A stretch of 40,448 nucleotides of DNA, from positions 1-40,448 of the forward strand of contig JAOACC010000021.1 of the NCBI GenBank assembly GCA_026418035.1. Direction: 5' to 3'. Of the stretch, positions 17,662 through 25,921 are shown one piece after another. Under the pieces are notes generated by a model. The model did no database searches, was not told the DNA's origin, and was given only the letters and a program-made list of their open reading frames with translations. Source of the stretch: a bacterium (GTDB lineage Bacteria; DUMJ01). A program made the translations under genes and the position numbers. Numbering within the stretch: the first letter of the stretch is position 1; each line of letters starts with the position of its first letter.

Positions 17662-17988
17662 ATGGAAGAGATAACGATAGAAGAATTTCAAAAAATAGAC
17701 CTGAGGATTGGTAAGATTATAGATGCTAAAAATGTAGAAGGGGCTAAAAAACTTTTACAGCTTACCGTTGATATTGGTAGTGAGTATAGACAGCTGGTTG
17801 CTGGTATAGCGGAAGTCTATAAACCTGAAGACCTTATAGGAAAAGAGGTTGTAATCGTTGCTAATCTAAAGCCAGCTGTTATTAGAGGTATAACCTCTAA
17901 TGGTATGATTCTTGCTGCATCCAGTGATGGTGTCATATCTATTCTATCTCCAGATAAGGAGATGCCTCCTGGAGCTAAGGTAAAGTAG
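17662..17988 (+). CDS. MetRS beta/tRNA-binding (EMAPII-like OB-fold) subunit
   Basis: 108 aa, one OB-fold tRNA-binding domain homologous to the C-terminus of single-chain MetG. The motifs 'KIDLRIGKIIDAKNVEGAKKL' and 'VAGIAEVYKPEDLIGK' and the 'ANLKPAVIRGITSNGMILAA' block are family hallmarks. The domain dimerises MetRS and increases tRNA affinity. It sits 2 bp after metG with a GAGGTG ribosome site, so this is a split MetRS. The alternative label CsaA is less likely given the neighbour. Confidence 0.92.
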   Translation: MEEITIEEFQKIDLRIGKIIDAKNVEGAKKLLQLTVDIGSEYRQLVAGIAEVYKPEDLIGKEVVIVANLKPAVIRGITSNGMILAASSDGVISILSPDKEMPPGAKVK

Positions 17989-17992
17989 ATTC

Positions 17993-18748
17993 TTGTTTAT
18001 AGATACCCATATTCATTTAGATGAATTTAAAGATTTAGAAGAAGTATTGGACAGAGCTAGGGGGGTAGGAGTTGATGGTTTTATTTGTGTAGGATATGAT
18101 GTGCAATCCAGCAAGTTTTCCTATTCTCTGTCTATTCAGTATAATGATATCTATGCAATTCTTGGTATTCATCCTCATTCTGCTAGTGAAGTTACGAATG
18201 AATTCTTAAATTGGATTTGCAATGTAAAGGACAATAGAAAGATTTTAGGTATAGGGGAGATAGGTTTAGACTACTATAGAAATCTGTCCCCTAAAGAGAT
18301 ACAGTTAGAAGCTTTTGAAAAACAACTCTCTTTAGCTCAAGAATTAAAACTACCAGTGAGCCTTCATATAAGAGATGGATATAAGGATGCATTCAATATA
18401 TTGAAAAAATACAAAGTAAATGGTGTTTTTCATTGTTATTCCGGAGGACTCCATTTCTTAGAAGAAGCCCTTTCTCTTGATTTTTTTATCGGCTTTGATG
18501 GACCTGTAACCTTTCATAACGCTAGGGAACTTATAGAGGTTGTAAGGAGATGTCCCCTTGATAGGATTCTTTTAGAGACAGATGCCCCTTATCTTGCACC
18601 AGAGCCTTATAGAGGAAGGAGAAATGAGCCTGCCTATTTAATATATATCGCAGAAAAGATAGCAGAAATAAAAGGGATAGATTTGGAGGAGTTATCCAAG
18701 ATAACTATAGAAAATACAAAGATATGCTTTCCAAGATATGCTACTTAA
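17993..18748 (+). CDS. TatD-family metal-dependent hydrolase/DNase
   Basis: 251-aa TIM-barrel amidohydrolase fold. The motifs are 'FIDTHIHLD' (HxH metal pair), 'GIGEIGLDYYR' (Glu), 'PVSLHIRDG' (His), 'GVFHCYSG' (His) and 'LLETDAPYLAP' (Asp). It is probably a 3'-5' DNase of the YcfH/YabD type. The start is TTG 17993, 4 bp after the previous stop; no closer ATG keeps the HxH motif. The metG-tatD adjacency is conserved in many bacteria. Confidence 0.93.
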   Translation: MFIDTHIHLDEFKDLEEVLDRARGVGVDGFICVGYDVQSSKFSYSLSIQYNDIYAILGIHPHSASEVTNEFLNWICNVKDNRKILGIGEIGLDYYRNLSPKEIQLEAFEKQLSLAQELKLPVSLHIRDGYKDAFNILKKYKVNGVFHCYSGGLHFLEEALSLDFFIGFDGPVTFHNARELIEVVRRCPLDRILLETDAPYLAPEPYRGRRNEPAYLIYIAEKIAEIKGIDLEELSKITIENTKICFPRYAT

Positions 18749-19409
18749 GGAATTACTTTTCCCCTCAAGATGCCTTATATGTAAGAAAATAAGTAAAGAT
18801 GTTATATGTAATGAATGTCTATCGAAGATTTCTGTTATAAAAGGTCCCGTATGTGAGATATGTGGTAGTCCAATAGAGGAAGAAGGGATATGCTACAGAT
18901 GTAAGATTTCTCCACCCTACTTTTTTAAGGCTCGTTCATATGCCCTATATGATGGTGTTATAAGAATAGCCATCATAAGATTTAAATTTGAAAAGAAAAA
19001 AGATCTAGGTATATTCTTGGGTAAACTGCTCGGTGAATTTGTATTAGAATTGGCTTGGAATATTGATTTTATAGTTCCTATTCCTCTATCAAAGGAGAGA
19101 TTAAAGATTAGGGGTTTTAATCAGTCAGAGGTATTGGCTTTAGAGGTAAGTAGGGTTCTTGGTATCCCAATGTCGCTTGGACTTATAAGAATAAAAGAAA
19201 CTAAGCCTTCTATTAATTTAAATATTGAAGAAAGATTGGATAATATTAACAGGGCATTTCTGTTAGAAGATCATAACTTAAAGAATAAAAAGGTTCTGCT
19301 GGTAGATGATGTATATACTACAGGGGCAACAACAAACGAAGCTAGTAAAACTCTATTAGAAAGAGGTATAAAAGAGGTAAGGGCTATTACGTTAGCTAGA
19401 GAACTATAA
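18738..19409 (+). CDS. ComF-like amidophosphoribosyltransferase-fold protein
   Basis: 223 aa. The N-terminal zinc-ribbon-like region has repeated CxxC pairs (CLICK, CNEC, CEICG, CYRC). The C-terminal phosphoribosyltransferase domain has the PRPP loop 'VLLVDDVYTTGATT'. ComF supports DNA uptake in competent species and is also found in non-competent ones with unclear function. It overlaps tatD by 11 bp and is followed by a terminator. Confidence 0.92.
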   Translation: MLLKELLFPSRCLICKKISKDVICNECLSKISVIKGPVCEICGSPIEEEGICYRCKISPPYFFKARSYALYDGVIRIAIIRFKFEKKKDLGIFLGKLLGEFVLELAWNIDFIVPIPLSKERLKIRGFNQSEVLALEVSRVLGIPMSLGLIRIKETKPSINLNIEERLDNINRAFLLEDHNLKNKKVLLVDDVYTTGATTNEASKTLLERGIKEVRAITLAREL

Positions 19410-19410
19410 A

Positions 19411-19437
19411 AGGGAGTAGATGTTTAGTCTACTCCCT
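19411..19437. terminator. Bidirectional terminator between comF-like gene and rubredoxin
   Basis: A perfect 10-bp stem: AGGGAGTAGA (19411-19420) with TCTACTCCCT (19428-19437), and a 7-base loop. T-rich sequence follows on the plus strand (CTATTTTTCT) and A-rich sequence precedes it (ATAAA), giving a U run for minus-strand transcripts as well. It separates convergent genes. Confidence 0.85.
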
Positions 19438-19452
19438 CTATTTTTCTATATC

Positions 19453-19611
19453 CTAAATCTCTTCAAAGTCTTCCTTAGGAGCTCCGCATTCGGGACATAC
19501 CCAATCTTCTGGTAACTCTTCAAACGGTGTTCCTGGTGGAATTCCATTTTCTGGGTCTCCTTTTTGGGGGTCATAAATATACCCACATACTATACATTGC
19601 CACTTTCCCAT
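19453..19611 (-). CDS. Rubredoxin
   Basis: 52-aa electron carrier with a single iron held by four Cys: C6 and C9 ([10 protein letters not shown]) and C39 and C42 ([10 protein letters not shown]). '[15 protein letters not shown]' is the standard core. The start is set by AAGGAGG at 19619-19625. Rubredoxin typically serves oxygen or superoxide detoxification and other low-potential redox reactions in anaerobes. It lies downstream of the pyruvate-kinase-like gene on the same strand, with the TAG-broken frame between them. Confidence 0.97.
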   Translation of the reverse strand: MGKWQCIVCGYIYDPQKGDPENGIPPGTPFEELPEDWVCPECGAPKEDFEEI

Positions 19612-19621
19612 AATCATTCCT

Positions 19622-19801
19622 CCTTACATAATTCTCTTTTGATAGCATTTCCTCCTAACACTCTTCTATACCACTTATCTTTTCAAGGGCATTTGTCTAA
19701 GCTAACTCCTAAACAGTCATATCCATAGCTTCATTCTTTAATCTAACTATATCGGTAGTCTCTATCTCACCCCTTCCTAAAACCGCATCAAAAATCTACA
19801 T
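19622..19801 (-). pseudogene. Protein-like frame interrupted only by TAG codons
   Basis: From ATG 19801, eight bases after a GAGGT ribosome-like site, 60 codons look coding-like: 'IFDAVLGRGEIETTDIVRLK', then 'NEAMDMTV', 'ELA', 'TNALEKISGIEEC', 'EEMLSKENYV'. TAG occurs at codons 2, 31, 35 and 49. No TAA or TGA appears until codon 77, and the frame is also in phase with the upstream gene, whose own stop is TAG. I do not recognise the protein. The choices are a decayed gene, a chance open frame, or amber recoding. TAG ends many clearly normal genes here, so general reassignment is unlikely. Confidence 0.3.
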
Positions 19802-19813
19802 TTTAAACTACCT

Positions 19814-20380
19814 CTATCTAGGTTTAGCTAAGATTTCTTTTATCTCAAAAGAGAGAAAATCTCTTGCATAGGATGGCTTTACTACTATCGCAGTGTCTGC
19901 TCCTCTATCGGTTCCAGCTATAGCTATAGTTTCCTGATTCACATCTATCAATCCTGCCTCGGCGGACATAATGACAATTTCTACTGCAACCTTCATACCT
20001 TGAGAAAACCTTCTTAAAACCTCTGCTACTATCTGGTTAGGATTATGTCCACCAAATTTACTACTAAAGGCAGAACTTACATCATCTCCCAATGCATGAA
20101 TACAGGTAAGGACCTTGGCTCCTTTAGACTCTAGTTCTTTTCTTACATTATCAGGCATAATCCATCCTTCCTTAGTAAATCCGGAAGAGATGGTTACTAT
20201 AACAAGATTTACTCCTAAGTCCTTGAAGACTTCTATCGCTTTTTTCCCAGTTTCTCCATATGTTGATGCCACTACTATCTGTTTTATTCCTAGAGCCTTC
20301 GCTCTTTCCTTGGCTACCTTTAATGTTTCATCAGTGTTTACATTTCCTTTTGTTTCAAAATATTTTACATTTACATCCAT
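19814..20380 (-). CDS. Pyruvate kinase C-terminal (alpha/beta) domain-like protein
   Basis: 188 aa and no catalytic pyruvate kinase barrel. It resembles the stand-alone PK_C-type proteins: 'TDETLKVAKERAKALGIKQIVVASTYGETGKKAIEVF', a central 'GFTKEGW' segment and a closing 'ETIAIAGTDRGADTAIVVKPSYA'. The family's function is unknown; the fold could bind a phosphorylated ligand, as the PK allosteric domain does. I start at ATG 20380 because AGGGAGGC lies 6 bp upstream; an extra 16 codons to ATG 20428 would cross the likely -10 element. Confidence 0.82.
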   Translation of the reverse strand: MDVNVKYFETKGNVNTDETLKVAKERAKALGIKQIVVASTYGETGKKAIEVFKDLGVNLVIVTISSGFTKEGWIMPDNVRKELESKGAKVLTCIHALGDDVSSAFSSKFGGHNPNQIVAEVLRRFSQGMKVAVEIVIMSAEAGLIDVNQETIAIAGTDRGADTAIVVKPSYARDFLSFEIKEILAKPR

Positions 20381-20413
20381 AAATAGCCTCCCTAGATTAC
20401 CTATTTTAGGATG

Positions 20414-20446
20414 ATTATACCATAACATATAAAGTTAGGATATAAT
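20414..20446. promoter_or_regulatory. Divergent promoter region (two -10 elements)
   Basis: A perfect TATAAT reads leftward at 20419-20414, 34 bp upstream of the PK-like start. Another reads rightward at 20441-20446, about 30 bp upstream of the GH123-like start. I see no good -35 for either, so these may depend on activators or on A-T rich upstream DNA. Confidence 0.45.
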
Positions 20447-20476
20447 TGATATAAAGTAATAATAGGAGGTAAGCTG

Positions 20477-22213
20477 ATGACACTAAAATCTACTCTTGTG
20501 GATGAGAGTTATAAGGCTAGTTATGGTGTTGATGCATATGGAGAAGACCTTATCTTTGAAAAAATCTTCAATAAGTTTATAGCATGTAGAGGTGATTGGT
20601 CTGTTTTTCAACTGCTTTTAAAGCTAGATGAAGACTTCTATCTAAATGTTGGTAAAAGACCAAACTTTTCACCTAAGGGTCCCATAAGAAATGTAAGGAT
20701 AGAATGTGTCATATCTAATCTGGAGACGAGAATTTATCCTATTGGATTTATAGAAGATGACGACAGGGTATATAAAGCGGACTTACTACTTAATGATGAG
20801 GTTATCTTTGTAGAAAAGGGAAAGATACAGCCAGTTTGGATTGAGATACCAATTCCTAGAGACATCCCCCCTGGAGATTATAAAGGAAAAATAAGGATAT
20901 ACACCCAATGTATGTTTGAAGATGAAGAGTTGATAAAGGATTTTGACTTTAGCATCTTAGTAAAAGATGTAGAACTTCCTAAACCTAAAGATTTTAAATT
21001 TTATCTTGACCTTTGGCAACATCCTTCTAATATAGCCCGTAAACATGAAGTTTGGCTTTGGAGTGAAGAACATTTTAAGGTTTTGGAAAACTATGTGAAG
21101 TCTTTATCGGAACTAGGACAAAAGGCAATAACTATAATAGCTTCTGAGATTCCTTGGTCGGGGCAGAGATGTTATCGTGTAAAGAATTACCCTTCAGACC
21201 TTTTTGAGTATAGTATGATTCGAGTTGAAAAGGATGAGTCTGGATATCACTATGACTTTTCACCTGCTGAAAGATACATAAACCTATGTATGAAGTATGG
21301 TATCGATAAAGAGATAGAGGTCTTTGGCCTTACAAATATATGGCTTGACCCTGAATATGGGTATGGTGCTCTGGCTGATGACTATCCTGATGGTATAAGG
21401 ATAAGATACTATGATAGGATCGATGGATCCTTTAAGTACATTAGAAGTGGAGAAGATATAAAGGCATATATAAAGGCACTTGAACAGTTTTTTATAAAAA
21501 GAAATCTTATAGATAGGGTTAGAATAGTGGCGGATGAGCCTGGAGATATAGAGAGATATAGAAGAAGTTTAGATACTATTAGAGAAATAGCTCCTAACTT
21601 TAAGTTTAAATCTGCGATAAACCATCCAGAGTTCATAGAGGAATTCAAAGATAGGATATCTGACTTTGTCCCTGTATTACCGGGGGTATGTGAAAAGTGG
21701 GATATACTTAAGGGATTAAAGGGTAAGATAGATGGACGTGTACTGTGGTACGTTTGTTGCTGGCCTCCATATCCAAATACATTTATTAGCTCACCATTAG
21801 TTGAGAGTAGATTGATAGGTATACTGACAGCCTTCTTAGAACTTGATGGCTTCTTAAGATGGAACTATACAGTATGGCCAGAGAATCCAAGGGAGCGTAT
21901 ATCTTATAGATTCCCATACTGGAAGGCAGGGGACACCAACTTTGTATATCCAGCTAAGGATGGAAGGCCTATACTTACCCTAAGATATAAAAATCTGAAA
22001 AGAGGAATAGAAGATTATGAGCTCATAATGATGCTTAAAGAAAGGAATGATAACCTGCTAGAGACATTGTGGGATAAGATATTTAAGATTAGAGATGTAA
22101 GAGCATTTCATCCATCTTCTGGTAAAAGCCCAAATGAGCTCTATAGTTTAGATAGCAGAGATTATTATGAATTTAGAGTATCCATACTTAATGCTTTAGA
22201 AGAAAGAACTTAG
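20477..22213 (+). CDS. GH123-like glycoside hydrolase, DUF4091 domain
   Basis: 578 aa with no signal peptide, so probably cytoplasmic. An N-terminal beta-sandwich-like region (about 1-165) is followed by a TIM-barrel and the DUF4091 block ('WYVCCWPPYPNTF', 'GFLRWNYTVWPENP', 'GIEDYELIMML'). In the barrel 'RIVADEPGD' places D353-E354, matching the adjacent Asp/Glu pair used by GH123 beta-N-acetylgalactosaminidases in substrate-assisted catalysis. The substrate is unknown and could be a HexNAc-containing glycan. TAGGAGGT (20463-20470) sets the start. Its stop overlaps that of the convergent ABC gene by 4 bp. Confidence 0.8.
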   Translation: MTLKSTLVDESYKASYGVDAYGEDLIFEKIFNKFIACRGDWSVFQLLLKLDEDFYLNVGKRPNFSPKGPIRNVRIECVISNLETRIYPIGFIEDDDRVYKADLLLNDEVIFVEKGKIQPVWIEIPIPRDIPPGDYKGKIRIYTQCMFEDEELIKDFDFSILVKDVELPKPKDFKFYLDLWQHPSNIARKHEVWLWSEEHFKVLENYVKSLSELGQKAITIIASEIPWSGQRCYRVKNYPSDLFEYSMIRVEKDESGYHYDFSPAERYINLCMKYGIDKEIEVFGLTNIWLDPEYGYGALADDYPDGIRIRYYDRIDGSFKYIRSGEDIKAYIKALEQFFIKRNLIDRVRIVADEPGDIERYRRSLDTIREIAPNFKFKSAINHPEFIEEFKDRISDFVPVLPGVCEKWDILKGLKGKIDGRVLWYVCCWPPYPNTFISSPLVESRLIGILTAFLELDGFLRWNYTVWPENPRERISYRFPYWKAGDTNFVYPAKDGRPILTLRYKNLKRGIEDYELIMMLKERNDNLLETLWDKIFKIRDVRAFHPSSGKSPNELYSLDSRDYYEFRVSILNALEERT

Positions 22214-23976
22214 ATAGCTGATATTAATGCAGGGTCAAACTGTGCCACATTCATTCTATAGTATATACCACCAAGAGCCAAGAGTTCGCTGTGGGTCCCT
22301 CTTTCTACAATTTTCCCGTTCTCGATAACTACTATTAAATCTGCCTCCCTTATGGTAGATAGCCTATGAGCGATGATAAATGCGGTCCTTCCTTTTAGTA
22401 ATGTTCTTAGGGCAGATTGAATCTGTTGCTCTGTTTCTGTATCTATATTCGAAGTAGCCTCATCTAGGACTATAATCCTTGGATCCGCTAGTATTACTCT
22501 TGCAAAAGATAATAGCTGTCTCTGACCCATAGACAGTGATATTCCTCTTTCTCCTATAGTTGTATCAAGTTTATTGGGTAGTCTCCTTACAAATTCTCCT
22601 GCACCTATTATATCTAAAGCCCTCCAGATTTCATCATCTTGGGCTGTTTCTTTCCCATACTTCATATTGTCCCTTATAGTTCCGGAGAAGAGGAATGGTT
22701 CCTGTAGGACTACACCAATCTGTCTCCTTAGAGACTTAAGCGTTACACTCTTTATGTCATATCCATCTATAAGAATTGAACCACTTGTGGGCTCATAAAA
22801 TCTGCAGAGGAGATTTACAAGTGATGTCTTTCCCGCACCTGTGTGTCCAACAATAGCTACCGTCTGTCCTGGCTCTACAGTAAGGTTTATCCCCTTTAAA
22901 ACTATTTCTGAACCGTCATATGAGAAATATACATCTCTAAATTCTACCCTTCCTTCTACCGGTGGAAGCTCCGTGGCATTAGGTTGGTCCTTGATGTCAA
23001 CCTCAGTGTCTAGTATAGAAAAGACCTTCTCTGCTCCTGCTGAAGCCCTCTGTATAATCTGTAAAAATTGACTCAAGCTTCTTATTGGACCAAAGAAGTT
23101 ACCAATATAAGATATAAATGCGGTTATTATACCTACAGTAATGGTATCCTTTATAAGCCAATAACCGCCAAGACCCACAACAACTATAGATGCCAATACC
23201 CAGAAGACTTCTACGCCTGGCCAGAGTATAGCTATATACCTAATAGTGTTTAGACAGGCATTATAGTGTTTTTCGTTGTAATCTTTAAATCTCTCTAGGT
23301 TATACTCCTCCCTATTATAAGCTTGTATTACTCTAACCCCTGAGATACTCTCCTCTAGGTTTATATTCATATCGGTAGCGGTGGTTCTTACATTACGCTC
23401 AGATTCCAGAAGTTTTCTTTCAACAACTGCAAACATATAGATAAGTAATGGAAGGGTAGCCAATACCGCCCAGGTAAGCTGTATATGAAGTCTGAACATC
23501 ATATATACTATACCTACAAGCATTACTAGTTCTGATATTACATTAATTATTCCTCCGCTTACTAATTCACTCATAGCATCTATATCACTGGTAAGCCTGG
23601 TTACAATCTTTCCAACAGGGGTATTATCATAAAACTTAAATGAGAGATTCTGTAGATGTTCAAAAAGTTCCTGCCTTATCTTGAAGATAACTTTTTGGCC
23701 AGTAAGGGCAAGGATTCTTGTCCTTAGGTTAGATAGTATCCAGCTAGCTATATATATCCCTACCAGTAAGGCAATCATCCTTAGCATACCTATGTAATCG
23801 CCCTTCATTATGTAGTTATCAATAGTAATCTTCATCACCAATGGGGCATATAAAGATACGCCTATGAGGCCAAAGATAATTAAAAGTGCCAATATCAAGT
23901 GAAGCGTATATGGTTTTAAATATGAAAGTAATCTCTTTACATAGTATCTATTAAACTTAATCTTTTCTTCTTCCAT
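22210..23976 (-). CDS. ABC exporter half-transporter, catalytic-site subunit
   Basis: 588 aa: six TMs (about 20-310) followed by an ATPase domain (about 335-580). Walker A is GHTGAGKT, Walker B IIVLDEAT (with catalytic Glu) and the H-loop 'IIAHRLST'. Its signature is altered to LSMGQ. Together with the upstream subunit it should form a heterodimer in which this Walker A/B plus the partner's LSGGQ make the active site, as in TM287/288 or BmrCD. It follows the partner by 2 bp. Likely substrates are drugs, lipids or peptides. Confidence 0.93.
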   Translation of the reverse strand: MEEEKIKFNRYYVKRLLSYLKPYTLHLILALLIIFGLIGVSLYAPLVMKITIDNYIMKGDYIGMLRMIALLVGIYIASWILSNLRTRILALTGQKVIFKIRQELFEHLQNLSFKFYDNTPVGKIVTRLTSDIDAMSELVSGGIINVISELVMLVGIVYMMFRLHIQLTWAVLATLPLLIYMFAVVERKLLESERNVRTTATDMNINLEESISGVRVIQAYNREEYNLERFKDYNEKHYNACLNTIRYIAILWPGVEVFWVLASIVVVGLGGYWLIKDTITVGIITAFISYIGNFFGPIRSLSQFLQIIQRASAGAEKVFSILDTEVDIKDQPNATELPPVEGRVEFRDVYFSYDGSEIVLKGINLTVEPGQTVAIVGHTGAGKTSLVNLLCRFYEPTSGSILIDGYDIKSVTLKSLRRQIGVVLQEPFLFSGTIRDNMKYGKETAQDDEIWRALDIIGAGEFVRRLPNKLDTTIGERGISLSMGQRQLLSFARVILADPRIIVLDEATSNIDTETEQQIQSALRTLLKGRTAFIIAHRLSTIREADLIVVIENGKIVERGTHSELLALGGIYYRMNVAQFDPALISAI

Positions 23977-23978
23977 AC

Positions 23979-25775
23979 CTATACCCTACTCCCTTCCTCT
24001 CTTAGCTCTCTAAGTAGTAACTCCGTCTGACCCCACTGTATATCGTATATTCTCCTATAGTATCCATCTTTAGAGATAAGTTCACTATGAGTTCCTCTCT
24101 CTACAATCCTACCCCTATCTATAACTATAATCTGGTCAGCCCTTTTAACGGTGGAGAGACGTTGTGCTATTACAAAGGTTGTTCTCCCTCTCATAAGATT
24201 CTCTAGTGCCTTATGAATCTTGATTTCTGTCTCCTGGTCTACACTACTTGTTGAGTCATCTAGTATAAGAACTTTAGGATTCATAAGTAAAGCCCTAGCT
24301 ATAGCTATTCTCTGTTTCTGTCCACCTGAAAGTCCAAGTCCTCTTTCACCAACAATGGTATCGTAGCCGTTGGGAAGCTCTCTAATGAATTCGTCAGCCT
24401 GTGCTAACTTTGCACACTCCACTATCTCTTCAAATGATGCCTCTGGTTTTCCAAAGGCAATGTTGTCTCTTATAGAGGCAGAAAAGAGAAAAGTCTCTTG
24501 AAATACAACAGCTACAATCCTTCTTAAGGTTGAAAGTGGTATGTCCCTTATATCTAGCCCATCTATCCTTATGCTACCAGCAGTAACATCGAAGAATCTA
24601 GGTATAAGCTGAACTAATGTGCTTTTACCAGAACCAGTAGTCCCGACTAAGGCTATAAGTTCTCCCGGTTTAGCTATTAAATTTATATCTTCTAATACAA
24701 GGTCTTCCGAGTCGGGATATTTGAAATATACATGCTCAAAGACCACCTCTCCCTTTACTTCTTCTGGTTTAATTTCTATTCTGCCAAGGTCTGGGAGATA
24801 TCTTTCTGATAAAAGCTTGAGTATTCTTCCAGCAGAAGCATCTCCCCTTTGGAAGAGACTTAGAGTAAAACCTACAAGTCTTACGGGCCATATCAACATA
24901 GATAGGTACCCACTAAAAGCAACTAACAACCCTATAGTTGCCTTATCCTGGATCACTGATCTACCTCCATAGAAGAGGACAAGCCCTACAGTCATAGCTT
25001 CTAAAAAGTCCATAAACGGATAATAGAAGGCTTGAAGCTTTGCAATAGCCATATTAGTATCAAGAAGTACCTGATTCTGCCTTGTAAATCTTGCTATCTC
25101 CATTCTTTCTTTGAAAAATGCTTTTACTACCCTTATACCGGAGATATTTTCCTGAACAATAGTGGTAAACCTTGCTATCTCCTCCTGTATCTTTTCATAG
25201 AGAGGATTTATCTTACTTCTAAATCTTACACCTACATACATTAGTATTGGCAGTGTAGCACTAGCTACAAGGGTAAATTTCCAGTTTAAGTAAAAGAGGA
25301 CACTCATTATCCCAAGATAATAGGTGATACAGTAGAAAGCATTTAATACTCCAAACCCAAGCGCTTCCCTTATAGAATTTACGTCGCTTGTAGCCCTAGA
25401 CATTAAGTCTCCAGTCATAGTAGTATTGTGGAATGAAAACGGAAGCTTTAATATATGTCTGTAAAGTCTATTGCGTAAGTCTTTAGCTATTAACTGAGAC
25501 GCCTTTTCTACATACATAATCTGTACATATATTGCAAAAGCACGTATAAGTCCTAAGGCAAGGAGGAAAAGAGATACTCTAACCAAGAATGGAATAAGTA
25601 AGTCCTTGTGAGATCCGGCCGATAATATATTATCGATAATAAGTTTAGCACTCCATGGGCCAAATAGATTTGTAATAATCTCTATCAGAGACCCAGTAAA
25701 CCCAGCTATATAGAATCTTTTATACGGGCTCATAGAGGACAAAAATTCTCTTAGATTAGATAATGGTAGTTGCAT
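23979..25775 (-). CDS. ABC exporter half-transporter, degenerate-site subunit
   Basis: 598 aa from ATG 25775, chosen because AAGGAGGGA lies at 25781-25789; a longer open frame reaching 25913 would cross the promoter. Six TMs are followed by an ATPase domain. Walker A GTTGSGKS and signature LSGGQKQR are normal, but Walker B is VLILDDS (Asp in place of the catalytic Glu) and the H-loop His is Gln ('VIAQRLST'). These are the marks of the non-hydrolysing site in heterodimeric exporters. Its intact LSGGQ completes the partner's active site. Confidence 0.93.
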   Translation of the reverse strand: MQLPLSNLREFLSSMSPYKRFYIAGFTGSLIEIITNLFGPWSAKLIIDNILSAGSHKDLLIPFLVRVSLFLLALGLIRAFAIYVQIMYVEKASQLIAKDLRNRLYRHILKLPFSFHNTTMTGDLMSRATSDVNSIREALGFGVLNAFYCITYYLGIMSVLFYLNWKFTLVASATLPILMYVGVRFRSKINPLYEKIQEEIARFTTIVQENISGIRVVKAFFKERMEIARFTRQNQVLLDTNMAIAKLQAFYYPFMDFLEAMTVGLVLFYGGRSVIQDKATIGLLVAFSGYLSMLIWPVRLVGFTLSLFQRGDASAGRILKLLSERYLPDLGRIEIKPEEVKGEVVFEHVYFKYPDSEDLVLEDINLIAKPGELIALVGTTGSGKSTLVQLIPRFFDVTAGSIRIDGLDIRDIPLSTLRRIVAVVFQETFLFSASIRDNIAFGKPEASFEEIVECAKLAQADEFIRELPNGYDTIVGERGLGLSGGQKQRIAIARALLMNPKVLILDDSTSSVDQETEIKIHKALENLMRGRTTFVIAQRLSTVKRADQIIVIDRGRIVERGTHSELISKDGYYRRIYDIQWGQTELLLRELREEGSRV

Positions 25776-25809
25776 TAAATTCCCTCCTTGGATATAAGAA
25801 TCCAAATAC

Positions 25810-25838
25810 ATTATACTAACAAAATGTAATAATGGCAA
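25810..25838 (-). promoter_or_regulatory. Promoter of the heterodimeric ABC exporter
   Basis: On the minus strand TTGCCA (25838-25833) and a perfect TATAAT (25815-25810) are 17 bp apart, 35 bp upstream of the start at 25775. Confidence 0.7.
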
Positions 25839-25880
25839 TAGATCGTGAGATTTAAGCTTTTCTACAGAGTTTTTATACTG

Positions 25881-25886
25881 TATAAT
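25881..25886 (+). promoter_or_regulatory. Likely -10 of the helicase/sugar-acid operon
   Basis: Perfect TATAAT, 35 bp before the ATG at 25922, preceded by TTTATACTG. A clear -35 at 16-18 bp is not visible (TTTTCT is the nearest). Confidence 0.4.
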
Positions 25887-25921
25887 AGAGAGAGATTCTC
25901 TAAGATAGGTCAAAATCCTAA

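Noticed and set aside
19622-19801. Pyrrolysine protein (genuine TAG decoding)
   Set aside because: Pyrrolysine proteins normally carry one TAG at a conserved site. Four in 60 codons, with TAG used as an ordinary stop in many neighbours and no pyl genes in the window, make it unlikely; kept only as a question.
20381-20428. 16-codon extension of the PK-like protein
   Set aside because: It overlaps the likely -10 element, while AGGGAGGC fits ATG 20380.
25776-25913. 46-codon N-terminal extension of the ABC exporter subunit
   Set aside because: It crosses a well-formed promoter (25810-25838) and a strong ribosome site that fits ATG 25775, and it lies outside the family's usual N-terminus.
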